7,860 bases of DNA from Chitinophagaceae bacterium (GTDB lineage Bacteria > Bacteroidota > Bacteroidia > Chitinophagales > Chitinophagaceae). Made by a program: the position numbers and the translations under genes. This document shows, piece after piece, positions 1-5,808 of this stretch (position 1 is its first letter; every line of letters starts with the position of its first letter). The notes under the pieces were generated by a model. That model searched no databases. It was not told the origin of the DNA and saw only the letters and a list, made by a program, of their open reading frames with translations. The stretch is taken from NCBI GenBank assembly GCA_025351145.1, contig JANXWM010000797.1, forward strand, positions 1 through 7,860. The letters are read 5' to 3'.

Positions 1-60
1 ACTGCGTTTCTTATAAAACTGAAACCGGTAACTTTCATACATCAATATTACGCAACAATG

Positions 61-95
61 TAAACAAAAAACAAAGCAGGCCGGGTAACCTGCTT
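61..95 (-). terminator. Rho-independent terminator for leftward transcription
   Basis: Positions 74-80 (aagcagg) pair perfectly with 89-95 (cctgctt) around an 8-base loop. Read on the minus strand, the 7-bp stem is followed at once by a T-rich run (complement of 61-73, two short G interruptions), the classic intrinsic terminator layout. On the plus strand the hairpin is followed by mixed sequence, so termination is expected only for minus-strand transcripts. It most likely ends the transcript that carries lysS and whatever lies at 121-332. The stem is short, so strength is uncertain. Confidence 0.62.
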
Positions 96-120
96 ATTAA
101 ATATCCTGTTCTTCTTTTTC

Positions 121-195
121 TTATACATTCTTAATGCCAATGAAAAATGCTGCGGCGGCGAGGCCGGTATCTTTTAGCACCATACTTATAGCCAT
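121..195 (-). CDS. Candidate small hydrophobic peptide, 24 residues, unknown function
   Basis: A small open frame starts at ATG (193-195) and stops at TAA (121-123). The peptide begins MAISMVLKDTG and continues with an alanine- and phenylalanine-rich hydrophobic stretch (LAAAAFFIGI, residues 12-21), ending KNV. It could be a single short membrane segment. It lies on the same strand as lysS, about 137 bases past the lysS stop, and 25 bases before the terminator hairpin at 74-95, which suggests that something transcribed leftward ends here. The bases before the ATG (gataaa) suit the A-rich, SD-poor starts common in Bacteroidota. I do not recognise a family. A frame this short can arise by chance, so this is only a candidate; an internal ATG four codons later would give a 20-residue product. 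Confidence 0.25.
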   Translation of the reverse strand: MAISMVLKDTGLAAAAFFIGIKNV

Positions 196-277
196 TTTAT
201 CTATCCGGATTAAAGAAAGTCTATTGGAAACAGGACCGATGCACCTGATGCCACAGCTCAATTAAGATATGCAGATG

Positions 278-302
278 AAGTGCTTGCGACGCAACCGGGA
301 TG
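278..302 (-). repeat. Dispersed repeat, copy A (solo, diverged)
   Basis: The plus strand reads aagtgcttgcgacgcaac followed by cgggatg. It shares the gcgacgcaa core with the right arm of the large inverted repeat at 2011-2030 and with the copy at 5748-5771, and ends in GATG like the other solo copies. Similarity may continue a little further: 'tgaaaagat' at 306-314 also follows the core in the big element (2042-2050). It sits 31 bases past the lysS stop codon, in noncoding DNA. It has a two-base insertion relative to the other copies, so it is a degraded member. Confidence 0.5.
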
Positions 303-332
303 CCATGAAAAGATTAGCTGGTATCAAGCTTT

Positions 333-1853
333 TTATTCTTCTCTTTTCTCTGGCCTCATTTGGGGGAAAAGAAGTACATCCTGTATTGATGGCTGATTGG
401 TCATTAACATGCATAAACGATCTATGCCGATGCCAATACCGCTTGTGGGTGGCATACCATACTCAATGGCCCGCAAAAAATCATGGTCTATAAACATGGC
501 TTCATCATCGCCACGCTCCATCAGGCGCAACTGTTCTTCAAAACGTTCGCGCTGATCAATGGGGTCGTTTAATTCACTGTATGCATTGGCCAGTTCTTTG
601 CCATTGATCATAAGCTCGAAACGCTCTACCAGGCCGGGTTTACTTCGGTGCTTCTTTGTAAGCGGGCTCATCTCTACGGGATGATCTGTAATAAATGTTG
701 GCTGTATATATGTATGCTCTGAGGTTTCACTAAAAAGCTCATCGATAAGTTTACCTTTACCCATGCCTTCATCTGCTTTTATATGCAGTTGTTTGCATAC
801 TGCACGCAATTGCGCTTCGTCCATTTCGCTTACATCAATACCTGTGTTTTCTTTTATGGCATCAAGAATAGAGATTCTTTTATAAGGCGCTTTAAAGTTG
901 ATTGTTTTATCGCCAACCTGTAACTCGGTTGTGCCATGCAAGGCCATGGCAATACTTTCGAATAACTGTTCAGTTATTTCCATCATCCAGAAATAATCTT
1001 TGTAGGCAGTGTACCATTCTAATACGGTAAACTCAGGATTATGTGTACGGTCCATGCCTTCGTTACGAAAGTTTCGGCTGAATTCGTACACCCAGTCGAA
1101 GCCGCCCACAATAAGGCGCTTTAAATATAATTCGTTGGCAATGCGCAGGTACAAAGGCATATCAAGTGTATTGTGATGCGTTATAAACGGCCTTGCTGCA
1201 GCACCACCCGGTATTGGTTGTAAAACCGGGGTATCAACTTCAAGTGCACCGCGGTCGTTTAAAAATTTGCGAACGGTATTTACAAGTATGGTGCGTTTAA
1301 CAAATGTTTCTTTTACTGCGGGATTAATAATAAGGTCTGCATAACGCTGGCGGTAACGAAACTCCGGATCCGTTACAGCATCAAATGCTTCTCCATCTTT
1401 CTCCTTTACAATAGGCAGTGGGCGTAATGATTTGGTAAGTATGGTAAACTCTTTTACATGAACAGATGTTTCGCCTGTTTTTGTTGTAAAAACATACCCT
1501 TTAATACCAATAATGTCGCCAATATCGAGCAATTTTTTCCAAACGGTTTGGTACAATGTTTTATCCTCACCTGTACAAATATCATCCTGCCTGATATAAA
1601 ATTGAATTTTACCTGCAGCATCCTGCAGCACAGCAAAATTTGCCTTACCCATGTCTCTTATGCTCATAATGCGCCCGGCCAGGCATACCTCCGCAAACTG
1701 CTCCTTTGTTTCTTCGCTAAAACCTGCTTTTATATCTGTAGAATAATGTGTAACCGGGTACAGCGCAGCAGGATAAGCATTAATGCCTAATTGCTCAAGT
1801 TCTTTTAATTTTTCGCGGCGGATAATTTCCTGTTCAGATAAATGTTGACTCAT
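333..1853 (-). CDS. lysS: Lysyl-tRNA synthetase, class II
   Basis: This enzyme charges tRNA-Lys with lysine using ATP, in the cytoplasm. The 506-residue product has the usual length and order of bacterial LysS. An N-terminal OB-fold anticodon-binding domain spans about residues 57-140 (VCLAGRIMSIRDMGKANF). The class II catalytic core follows, with motif 1 around 205-223 (EVDTPVLQPIPGGAAARPF), motif 2 at 257-276 including FRNEGMDRTHNPEFT, and motif 3 near 472-480 (GIGIGIDRL). The C-terminus LLFPQMRPEK is typical of the family. The start is the ATG at 1851-1853; a TAnnTTTG promoter element lies 20 bases upstream, so the gene probably has its own promoter and a very short leader. A large inverted repeat separates it from the CYTH gene upstream. 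Nothing is missing or broken. The identification is secure. Confidence 0.98.
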   Translation of the reverse strand: MSQHLSEQEIIRREKLKELEQLGINAYPAALYPVTHYSTDIKAGFSEETKEQFAEVCLAGRIMSIRDMGKANFAVLQDAAGKIQFYIRQDDICTGEDKTLYQTVWKKLLDIGDIIGIKGYVFTTKTGETSVHVKEFTILTKSLRPLPIVKEKDGEAFDAVTDPEFRYRQRYADLIINPAVKETFVKRTILVNTVRKFLNDRGALEVDTPVLQPIPGGAAARPFITHHNTLDMPLYLRIANELYLKRLIVGGFDWVYEFSRNFRNEGMDRTHNPEFTVLEWYTAYKDYFWMMEITEQLFESIAMALHGTTELQVGDKTINFKAPYKRISILDAIKENTGIDVSEMDEAQLRAVCKQLHIKADEGMGKGKLIDELFSETSEHTYIQPTFITDHPVEMSPLTKKHRSKPGLVERFELMINGKELANAYSELNDPIDQRERFEEQLRLMERGDDEAMFIDHDFLRAIEYGMPPTSGIGIGIDRLCMLMTNQPSIQDVLLFPQMRPEKREE

Positions 1854-1872
1854 AATTCTTTTTAAAGGTTGG

Positions 1873-1880
1873 CAAAGATA
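1873..1880 (-). promoter_or_regulatory. Predicted lysS promoter -7 element (TATCTTTG)
   Basis: The minus strand reads TATCTTTG, an exact fit to the Bacteroidota -7 consensus TAnnTTTG, ending 20 bases before the lysS ATG. No convincing TTG-type -33 element is seen at the expected distance, so the call rests on the -7 box, its position and the same arrangement at two other genes here. The implied leader is about 10-15 bases. Confidence 0.5.
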
Positions 1881-1927
1881 AGCTAAGAGAGAAAGAGAAT
1901 AATGTACTGGGCAATTTAACTGCTATT

Positions 1928-2057
1928 CGGCTTTACTTGCGTCGCACTCTTGTGCGTTCAGATCAATAAGCGGCTTTGGGCTGTTGTTCAAAGCTGCTCC
2001 TTATTATGCAGTACAAGTGTGCGACGCAAGGAACGATCAATTGAAAAGATAAAGCCG
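1928..2057. repeat. Large nested inverted repeat (dispersed repeat, copy B)
   Basis: This 130-base intergenic element has three nested pairs of arms. The outermost is cggcttta (1928-1935) with taaagccg (2050-2057), 8 of 8. Next is cttgcgtcgcactcttgtgc (1936-1955) with gtacaagtgtgcgacgcaag (2011-2030), 18 of 20 complementary. The innermost is aataag plus gctttg (1965-1970, 1973-1978) with caaagc (1989-1994) and cttatt (2000-2005), around a 10-base loop. The right side carries 19 extra bases (2031-2049) between the outer and middle arms. It lies between the 3' end of the CYTH gene and the lysS promoter and could fold into a long RNA hairpin or a DNA cruciform. Single arms recur at 278, 5748 and 7090. 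There is no transposase and no obvious target-site duplication. Function is unknown; REP/BIME-like or MITE-like are possibilities. Confidence 0.85.
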
Positions 2058-2081
2058 GGTACAAAAAAAGTATTAAAGGTT

Positions 2082-2597
2082 TTAAGTCAATAGCATATCG
2101 CTGTAACTGTTTTCAATTAACTCTTCTTCTTTAATATCAAAATGATGCATAAGTTCGGCACATTGCCGATGTAATTCTTCTAAACAAATTTCAGGGTTTA
2201 AACGGTTTCCAGCTTCTATTTCTACAAAACAACCTAAGCCGGGCACTTCATCAATGTGAACTTTAATGTTGTTTAGGTAATAGATTTTGCGCTTCTTTTC
2301 AACAATTACTTTTATCCCGAGCGCTTCGGTTAAAATTGATTCCATTTGCTGAGGCTCCGAAACAGGTATTAATGAAAAGTTAGATTGCTTTGGGCCTTTC
2401 TGGTTATTGCGTTTGTAAAAGATGAGGTTATTTTCGATATTTCCCTGGCGAAGTTTTAAACGTCCATCCAGTATATTAAAGTAAGTATCTTTCTGCAGAT
2501 CGGTGCCCTGAAACAGGGCGTTATTATTTAATAAAAATGCTTCCACTTTTTCGGGGTGAAAGCATTTTGCTTTAATTTCTACATTAATGAGTTTCAT
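2082..2597 (-). CDS. CYTH-domain protein (class IV adenylate cyclase-like / triphosphate tunnel family)
   Basis: The 171-residue product matches the CYTH superfamily, whose members bind or hydrolyse triphosphates (CyaB-type adenylate cyclase, thiamine triphosphatase, tripolyphosphatase) inside an eight-stranded tunnel. Visible features, in order: NVEIKAK at residues 5-11, corresponding to the N-terminal ExExK strand; QKDTYF at 35-40; GRLKLRQG at 45-52; LIFYKR at 58-63; KKRKIY at 101-106; and VHIDEVPGLGCFVEIEA at 113-129. The first Glu of ExExK is Asn here (N5-V-E7-I-K9), a 'NIEIKA' form I believe is common in one bacterial CYTH subgroup. The start ATG is 16 bases after the stop of the DUF3052-like gene, so the two are probably cotranscribed. 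The actual substrate cannot be told from sequence; automatic names such as 'adenylate cyclase' would be overconfident. Confidence 0.85.
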   Translation of the reverse strand: MKLINVEIKAKCFHPEKVEAFLLNNNALFQGTDLQKDTYFNILDGRLKLRQGNIENNLIFYKRNNQKGPKQSNFSLIPVSEPQQMESILTEALGIKVIVEKKRKIYYLNNIKVHIDEVPGLGCFVEIEAGNRLNPEICLEELHRQCAELMHHFDIKEEELIENSYSDMLLT

Positions 2598-2613
2598 GAA
2601 ACCAATTCTTTGG

Positions 2614-3066
2614 CTAAGCCAGTTCCAGCTTTTGCTTTTTCTTAGAAAGTGGTTTTACTTCCACTTCTACGGCAACGATTTCTAATTTTTTGAAGTGTAT
2701 GGCATTCCATACATGATCAAGTGTTACTTCGCCAATACTTTCGTACTCATTATCACTTACAATTTGCCAGCTGCAGTCCCTGTTAAGATCACTTGCAATT
2801 TTGCTTGTGGTTTTTGGATAAGCAATCCAAAGGTTACTTTCTGCGTGCAATGCGGGGAAAACTTCACGCAGTATGGTACATAACTGGTGGTGATTTACAG
2901 CAAATATCAACGCAAAATCAATTTTCCTGCTCTTTAGAAGCGGGGTTAAATTTTTGGCGTATGATAGTTTGGCAAACTGTTTCTCAATGGAAGATGGAAG
3001 ACCCTGAACTAACAGGTTTTTTTCATCTTTTAACTCTAATTTTTCAAACAAACTTAATGTTGACAT
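2614..3066 (-). CDS. DUF3052-like protein
   Basis: The 150-residue, probably cytoplasmic protein resembles the DUF3052 family of unknown function. The recognisable pattern is a hydrophobic strand DFALIFA (50-56) followed by a helix, the signature LWIAYPK (79-85) with SKIASDLNRD just after (88-97), and a final VTLDHVWNAIHFKK block (114-127). The C-terminus is lysine-rich (SKKKQK, 141-146). No signal peptide or membrane segment is present. The order of strands and helices suggests a Rossmann-like fold with no recognisable catalytic residues. The start ATG (3064-3066) directly follows a 30-base near-palindrome. The CYTH gene follows 16 bases downstream, so they probably form an operon; any functional link between them is inference. 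No function should be assigned. Confidence 0.75.
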   Translation of the reverse strand: MSTLSLFEKLELKDEKNLLVQGLPSSIEKQFAKLSYAKNLTPLLKSRKIDFALIFAVNHHQLCTILREVFPALHAESNLWIAYPKTTSKIASDLNRDCSWQIVSDNEYESIGEVTLDHVWNAIHFKKLEIVAVEVEVKPLSKKKQKLELA

Positions 3067-3096
3067 CCTTAAATGAATTTAAAAATGAATTTAAGG
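3067..3096. repeat. 30-base near-palindrome containing a 12-base tandem duplication, abutting a start codon
   Basis: Positions 3067-3096 pair with themselves at 12 of 15 symmetric positions, with outer arms ccttaaat and atttaagg. The same stretch contains a perfect tandem duplication of aaatgaatttaa (3071-3082 and 3083-3094). It touches the ATG of the DUF3052-like gene with no gap, so in the transcript an 8-bp hairpin would sit on the ribosome-landing site. It could be an operator, a translation-controlling hairpin, or simply AT-rich slippage. Confidence 0.55.
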
Positions 3097-3112
3097 TTAA
3101 CTAATTGGGAGT

Positions 3113-3147
3113 GCAAGGTAAGGATATAATTGTCGTAAATACACAAA
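3113..3147 (-). promoter_or_regulatory. Possible promoter of the DUF3052-like/CYTH operon
   Basis: On the minus strand a TTTG (complement of 3144-3147) lies 23 bases before TACCTTGC (complement of 3113-3120), which matches five of the six fixed TAnnTTTG positions. The start codon is about 46 bases further on, with the near-palindrome at 3067-3096 filling most of the leader. The -7 box is imperfect and the spacing is at the long end, so this is tentative. Confidence 0.3.
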
Positions 3148-3204
3148 ATCAGGGTCTATTTTACCAGCCCCGGATTTTTTAAATGTATTTTAATGACTTT
3201 TAGC

Positions 3205-4017
3205 CTATTTGCTAACAGGTTTATAGTAAGTAAGCGCTTCTGGCATTAAAGCTTGCAATTTTTGGATCCTATCCTCATCAGCAGGGTGGTCGCTGAGGAA
3301 AACTGGGGGTTTATCTCCTCCCAATTTTGCCATTCTTTGCCAGAATGGAATAGCTTCCTGTGGATTATAACCGGCCATAGCAGCAAAGATTAAACCATAA
3401 TGATCAGCTTCAAGTTCCTGTTTTCTCGAGTTTGGAAGTAAAACCCCTAACTGGGCACCTGGTCCATAAACATTGTTAAAAATATTTACCGTTTGGGGAT
3501 TATTACCGAGTGCTACATCACCTGCTACCTGGATTCCTTGTGCAAGCATTACCTGGCTCATTCTCTCCCGGCCGTGCCCTGCAACTGCATGCGTTATTTC
3601 ATGCCCAAGAACAATGGCAAGGGCCGCCTCATTTTGAGTAACAGGCAATATACCTGTATAAACTACCACCTTCCCACCGGGCATGCACCAGGCATTAACC
3701 TCTTTACTGTCAACGAGGTTAAACTCCCACTGGTAACCATCTAATTCGTTTGTTAATCCTTTCGATTTGTAATATTGAGTTATAGCTGCCGCTATCCTCG
3801 TGCCTACACGGGTAACCATTTCAGCGTCTTTATTAGCGTTGCTGCTTACAACTTTATTGGTTGAAAGGAATTTTGTGTATTCATTTTTTGCTGAACTCTG
3901 AACTGCAGCTTCGGAAACAAGTGATAACTGGTTGCGCCCTGTAATGGTATTATGGCTACAAGCTGCACCTATTAGAATAATAAGCATCGTTACAGCAGAC
4001 AGTAATTTCTTTTGCAT
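3205..4017 (-). CDS. M48-family zinc metallopeptidase, predicted lipoprotein
   Basis: The 270-residue protein belongs to the M48 (Ste24/HtpX-related) peptidases of the periplasmic lipoprotein type, related to E. coli LoiP/YcaL. The N-terminus is a lipoprotein signal peptide: basic start MQKK, hydrophobic LLSAVTMLIILIGAA, then Cys20 as lipidation site. The mature part begins with the typical TGRNQLSLVSE (26-36). The zinc site is HEITH at 139-143 with the downstream glutamate in ELEADHYG (201-208, probably Glu201). SDHP at 242-245 matches a conserved M48 block. It is likely anchored in the membrane and involved in envelope protein quality control; the specific substrate is unknown. It is a plausible substrate of the LspA and Lol machinery encoded in this window. 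A TAACTTTG promoter element lies 35 bases upstream of its ATG, so it is probably transcribed independently of plsY. Confidence 0.93.
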   Translation of the reverse strand: MQKKLLSAVTMLIILIGAACSHNTITGRNQLSLVSEAAVQSSAKNEYTKFLSTNKVVSSNANKDAEMVTRVGTRIAAAITQYYKSKGLTNELDGYQWEFNLVDSKEVNAWCMPGGKVVVYTGILPVTQNEAALAIVLGHEITHAVAGHGRERMSQVMLAQGIQVAGDVALGNNPQTVNIFNNVYGPGAQLGVLLPNSRKQELEADHYGLIFAAMAGYNPQEAIPFWQRMAKLGGDKPPVFLSDHPADEDRIQKLQALMPEALTYYKPVSK

Positions 4018-4051
4018 TATATTTTTTTAAAACCGTTGGCAATATCTATAC

Positions 4052-4059
4052 CAAAGTTA
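4052..4059 (-). promoter_or_regulatory. Predicted promoter -7 element of the M48 peptidase gene (TAACTTTG)
   Basis: The minus strand reads TAACTTTG, an exact TAnnTTTG match, 34 bases before the peptidase ATG in the 128-base gap after plsY. No clear TTG -33 element is found 19-23 bases upstream. The rest of the gap shows nothing else I can name. Confidence 0.45.
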
Positions 4060-4145
4060 CAGCTATCAGCTTCACTTTCTTTTTATAGTAGATGCTTAAT
4101 GTGGATTACAAAACATGGAATGCGAGCTAGAAAAGTAACCATTTA

Positions 4146-4802
4146 TTAATTACCTTTTCTTCGCTGGCGGCGGCGATCACGATATTTAAAGATGGGAACT
4201 TTACTTTCGGTTCCATTGAGGATACGGTTAATATTTTTTTGATGGGTAAGTATCACGAGAAGGGCTACACCTACGGAAAATATCCTGTAGAGCGTAACAT
4301 CGTCATTAAAAATAAAAAGTATGAACACTGCAAATGAAACCCCGGCCAGCATTGAGCTTAATGATACAAAACGGGTTAAATATAAAACGATGAGGAAAAC
4401 CCCAATGCAACATACTGCTACCAATGGCTGAATAGCAACGATCATTCCGAACAAAGTTGCTACACCTTTTCCTCCCCTGAAACCAGCCCATATAGGGAAT
4501 ATATGCCCCAACACGGCCCCAAGCCCAAGGCCAATCATTAGATTCGTTAAGTATAAATCATTGTGCTGAAGCCGTAAAGGAAGAACAACGTAAAGAGAGG
4601 TTGCAATAATGCCTTTAAGCATATCAATAATCATGACCAAAGTTCCCCATTTTGCACCAAGTACACGATATGTGTTGGTAGCACCTGCGTTACCGCTGCC
4701 ATAATCACGTATATCTATCCCAAAGAATCTGCGGCTCACCCAAACTGAAGTAGGGATGGAGCCAATAAAATAAGCAAGTATTATGAGTAATAATTCATCC
4801 AT
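4146..4802 (-). CDS. plsY: Acyl-phosphate:glycerol-3-phosphate acyltransferase PlsY
   Basis: PlsY transfers the acyl chain of acyl-phosphate to glycerol-3-phosphate, giving lysophosphatidic acid, the first acylation step of phospholipid synthesis in the inner membrane. The 218-residue protein is of normal size and strongly hydrophobic, with several membrane segments. All conserved motifs are present: GSIPTS at 14-19 in the first segment, GSGNAGATNTYRVLG at 35-49, DMLKG at 60-64, GHIFPIWAGFRGGKGVAT at 99-116 (glycine-rich, substrate binding), and HQKNINRILNGTESK at 187-201. The C-terminus is a basic tail (KYRDRRRQRRKGN), expected on the cytoplasmic side. The start ATG (4800-4802) follows a TATATTTG promoter element by 23 bases. 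It sits 81 bases downstream of prmA. The identification is secure. Confidence 0.97.
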   Translation of the reverse strand: MDELLLIILAYFIGSIPTSVWVSRRFFGIDIRDYGSGNAGATNTYRVLGAKWGTLVMIIDMLKGIIATSLYVVLPLRLQHNDLYLTNLMIGLGLGAVLGHIFPIWAGFRGGKGVATLFGMIVAIQPLVAVCCIGVFLIVLYLTRFVSLSSMLAGVSFAVFILFIFNDDVTLYRIFSVGVALLVILTHQKNINRILNGTESKVPIFKYRDRRRQRRKGN

Positions 4803-4825
4803 TAGACTTGGTTAAAGCTGAACAG

Positions 4826-4833
4826 CAAATATA
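4826..4833 (-). promoter_or_regulatory. Predicted plsY promoter -7 element (TATATTTG)
   Basis: The minus strand reads TATATTTG, an exact TAnnTTTG match, 23 bases before the plsY ATG and inside the 81-base gap after prmA. No TTG -33 box is seen at the usual distance; the region just upstream is AT-rich. This suggests that plsY does not depend wholly on prmA transcription. Confidence 0.45.
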
Positions 4834-4883
4834 GGGGACAATTTATTTAATTAATGATGAGTTAACAAGCCTTTTCTAAAAAA

Positions 4884-5699
4884 TTATAAGCAAAACCTTA
4901 TAGCTATCCATTTATCTTTCCCGGTGGTTAAGCAATGTTTTAAACCTAACGCATTGGCTGCTAATATAATATCGCCTTCATCTTCCGTAAGAAGGCCGCT
5001 TACTAACAAGTGTCCGTTTGCAGAAAGGTAATTCTTTAAAACAGCGAAATGGTCAAGAATCACATTTTTATTGATGTTGGCTAACACAATATCGAATTCT
5101 TGATTTTGAGAAGGTGCATCATTTAATTGGAGTGAAATATTCTTGCAATGATTGTTTTCTGAATTTTCAATTGAGTTATTAATGCTCCATTCGTCGTTGT
5201 CAATTGCAATAATTTTTGCAGCACCAAGTTTTTCTGCTAAAATGGAAAGTATACCCGTGCCAGTGCCAAAATCGAAAACTGATTTACCTGCAAAATCAAT
5301 ATCCCGCATTTGCTGAATCATCATAAAAGTAGTGGCATGGTGCCCGGTGCCAAAACTCATTTTAGGTGTAATAATTATTTCATGCTGTACATTTTTAACC
5401 GGTTGATGAAAGCTGGCCCTTATTGAGACAAAATCATCCACTACTACAGCCTCGAAGTTTTTTTCCCATTCCTCGTTCCAGTTTTTTTGTTCAATTAAAT
5501 TTTTGGAATAGGTAAGATTATAATGCTGAATTAATTCAGCCAGTTCTGCTTCATTGAAAACGTTTTCAACTATAAATGCAGAAAGTGCAATTTCATTTTC
5601 TTCAAACCCATCGAAACCCAGTTCGCTCAATTGCGCAATTAATATATCAGATTGTTCTGAATTAATATTTTCAATAGTTACCTGTATGTAATTATTCAT
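4884..5699 (-). CDS. prmA: Ribosomal protein L11 methyltransferase PrmA
   Basis: PrmA uses S-adenosylmethionine to methylate ribosomal protein L11 in the cytoplasm. The 271-residue product has an N-terminal substrate-recognition domain (about 1-55, starting MNNYIQVTIE), a linker with NWNEEWEKNFE (73-83), the family hallmark MSFGTGHHATT (114-124), the SAM-binding motif FDFGTGTGILSILA (142-155), and the catalytic-site block LANINKNVI (206-214). I chose the ATG at 5697-5699, because its product begins like other PrmA proteins. The frame stays open for 26 more codons to an ATG at 5775-5777, but that extension (MKHRCVALLY...) is translated from dispersed repeat copy C and is probably not protein. 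No TAnnTTTG element is visible in the 109-base gap upstream, so the gene may be cotranscribed with the permease gene before it. Confidence 0.95.
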   Translation of the reverse strand: MNNYIQVTIENINSEQSDILIAQLSELGFDGFEENEIALSAFIVENVFNEAELAELIQHYNLTYSKNLIEQKNWNEEWEKNFEAVVVDDFVSIRASFHQPVKNVQHEIIITPKMSFGTGHHATTFMMIQQMRDIDFAGKSVFDFGTGTGILSILAEKLGAAKIIAIDNDEWSINNSIENSENNHCKNISLQLNDAPSQNQEFDIVLANINKNVILDHFAVLKNYLSANGHLLVSGLLTEDEGDIILAANALGLKHCLTTGKDKWIAIRFCL

Positions 5700-5747
5700 T
5701 TTATACTTAATTATCCGGTTGGGTAATAGCTCATGGTTAGTCAGAAA

Positions 5748-5771
5748 GTACAAGAGTGCGACGCAACGATG
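5748..5771 (-). repeat. Dispersed repeat, copy C (solo)
   Basis: The plus strand reads gtacaagagtgcgacgcaac followed by gatg. It matches the right arm of the big inverted repeat at 2011-2030 over almost its full length (gtacaag, gtgcgacgcaa) with one base missing. It lies between the permease stop and the prmA start, 49 bases before the prmA ATG. On the minus strand it happens to be open in the prmA frame, giving the false N-terminal residues HRCVALLY. Confidence 0.7.
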
Positions 5772-5808
5772 CTTCATTTATATTCTTCAGCCCGGCCCAA
5801 AAAATGCT

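Noticed and set aside
214..393. Plus-strand frame without ATG reading ...DAPDATAQLRYADEVLATQ..., which looks coding-like
   Set aside because: It has no good start, runs across repeat copy A and then antisense to lysS, and matches no family I recognise; most likely chance, though it could be a gene relic.
269..493. Plus-strand frame of 74 residues with a hydrophobic stretch (LFILLFSLASF)
   Set aside because: It is mostly antisense to the lysS C-terminus and starts beside repeat copy A; the lysS frame is strongly conserved and explains the composition.
1458..1790. Plus-strand frame of 110 residues, cysteine-rich
   Set aside because: It lies wholly antisense to the OB-fold region of lysS, which is clearly the real gene.
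1928..2057. Large inverted repeat as an insertion sequence or integron attC site
   Set aside because: No transposase or integrase frame is present, no flanking target duplication is visible, and attC core sites were not seen; left as a structured dispersed repeat.
1928..2057. Large inverted repeat as a simple rho-independent terminator
   Set aside because: Neither strand shows a T-run directly after the outer arms, and the arms are much longer and nested; it may still affect transcript ends.
3144..3175. Weak hairpin (ggg...ccc) followed by a T-run on the plus strand after 3175
   Set aside because: Only three to four pairs form, and it points against the direction of all genes; not enough for a terminator.
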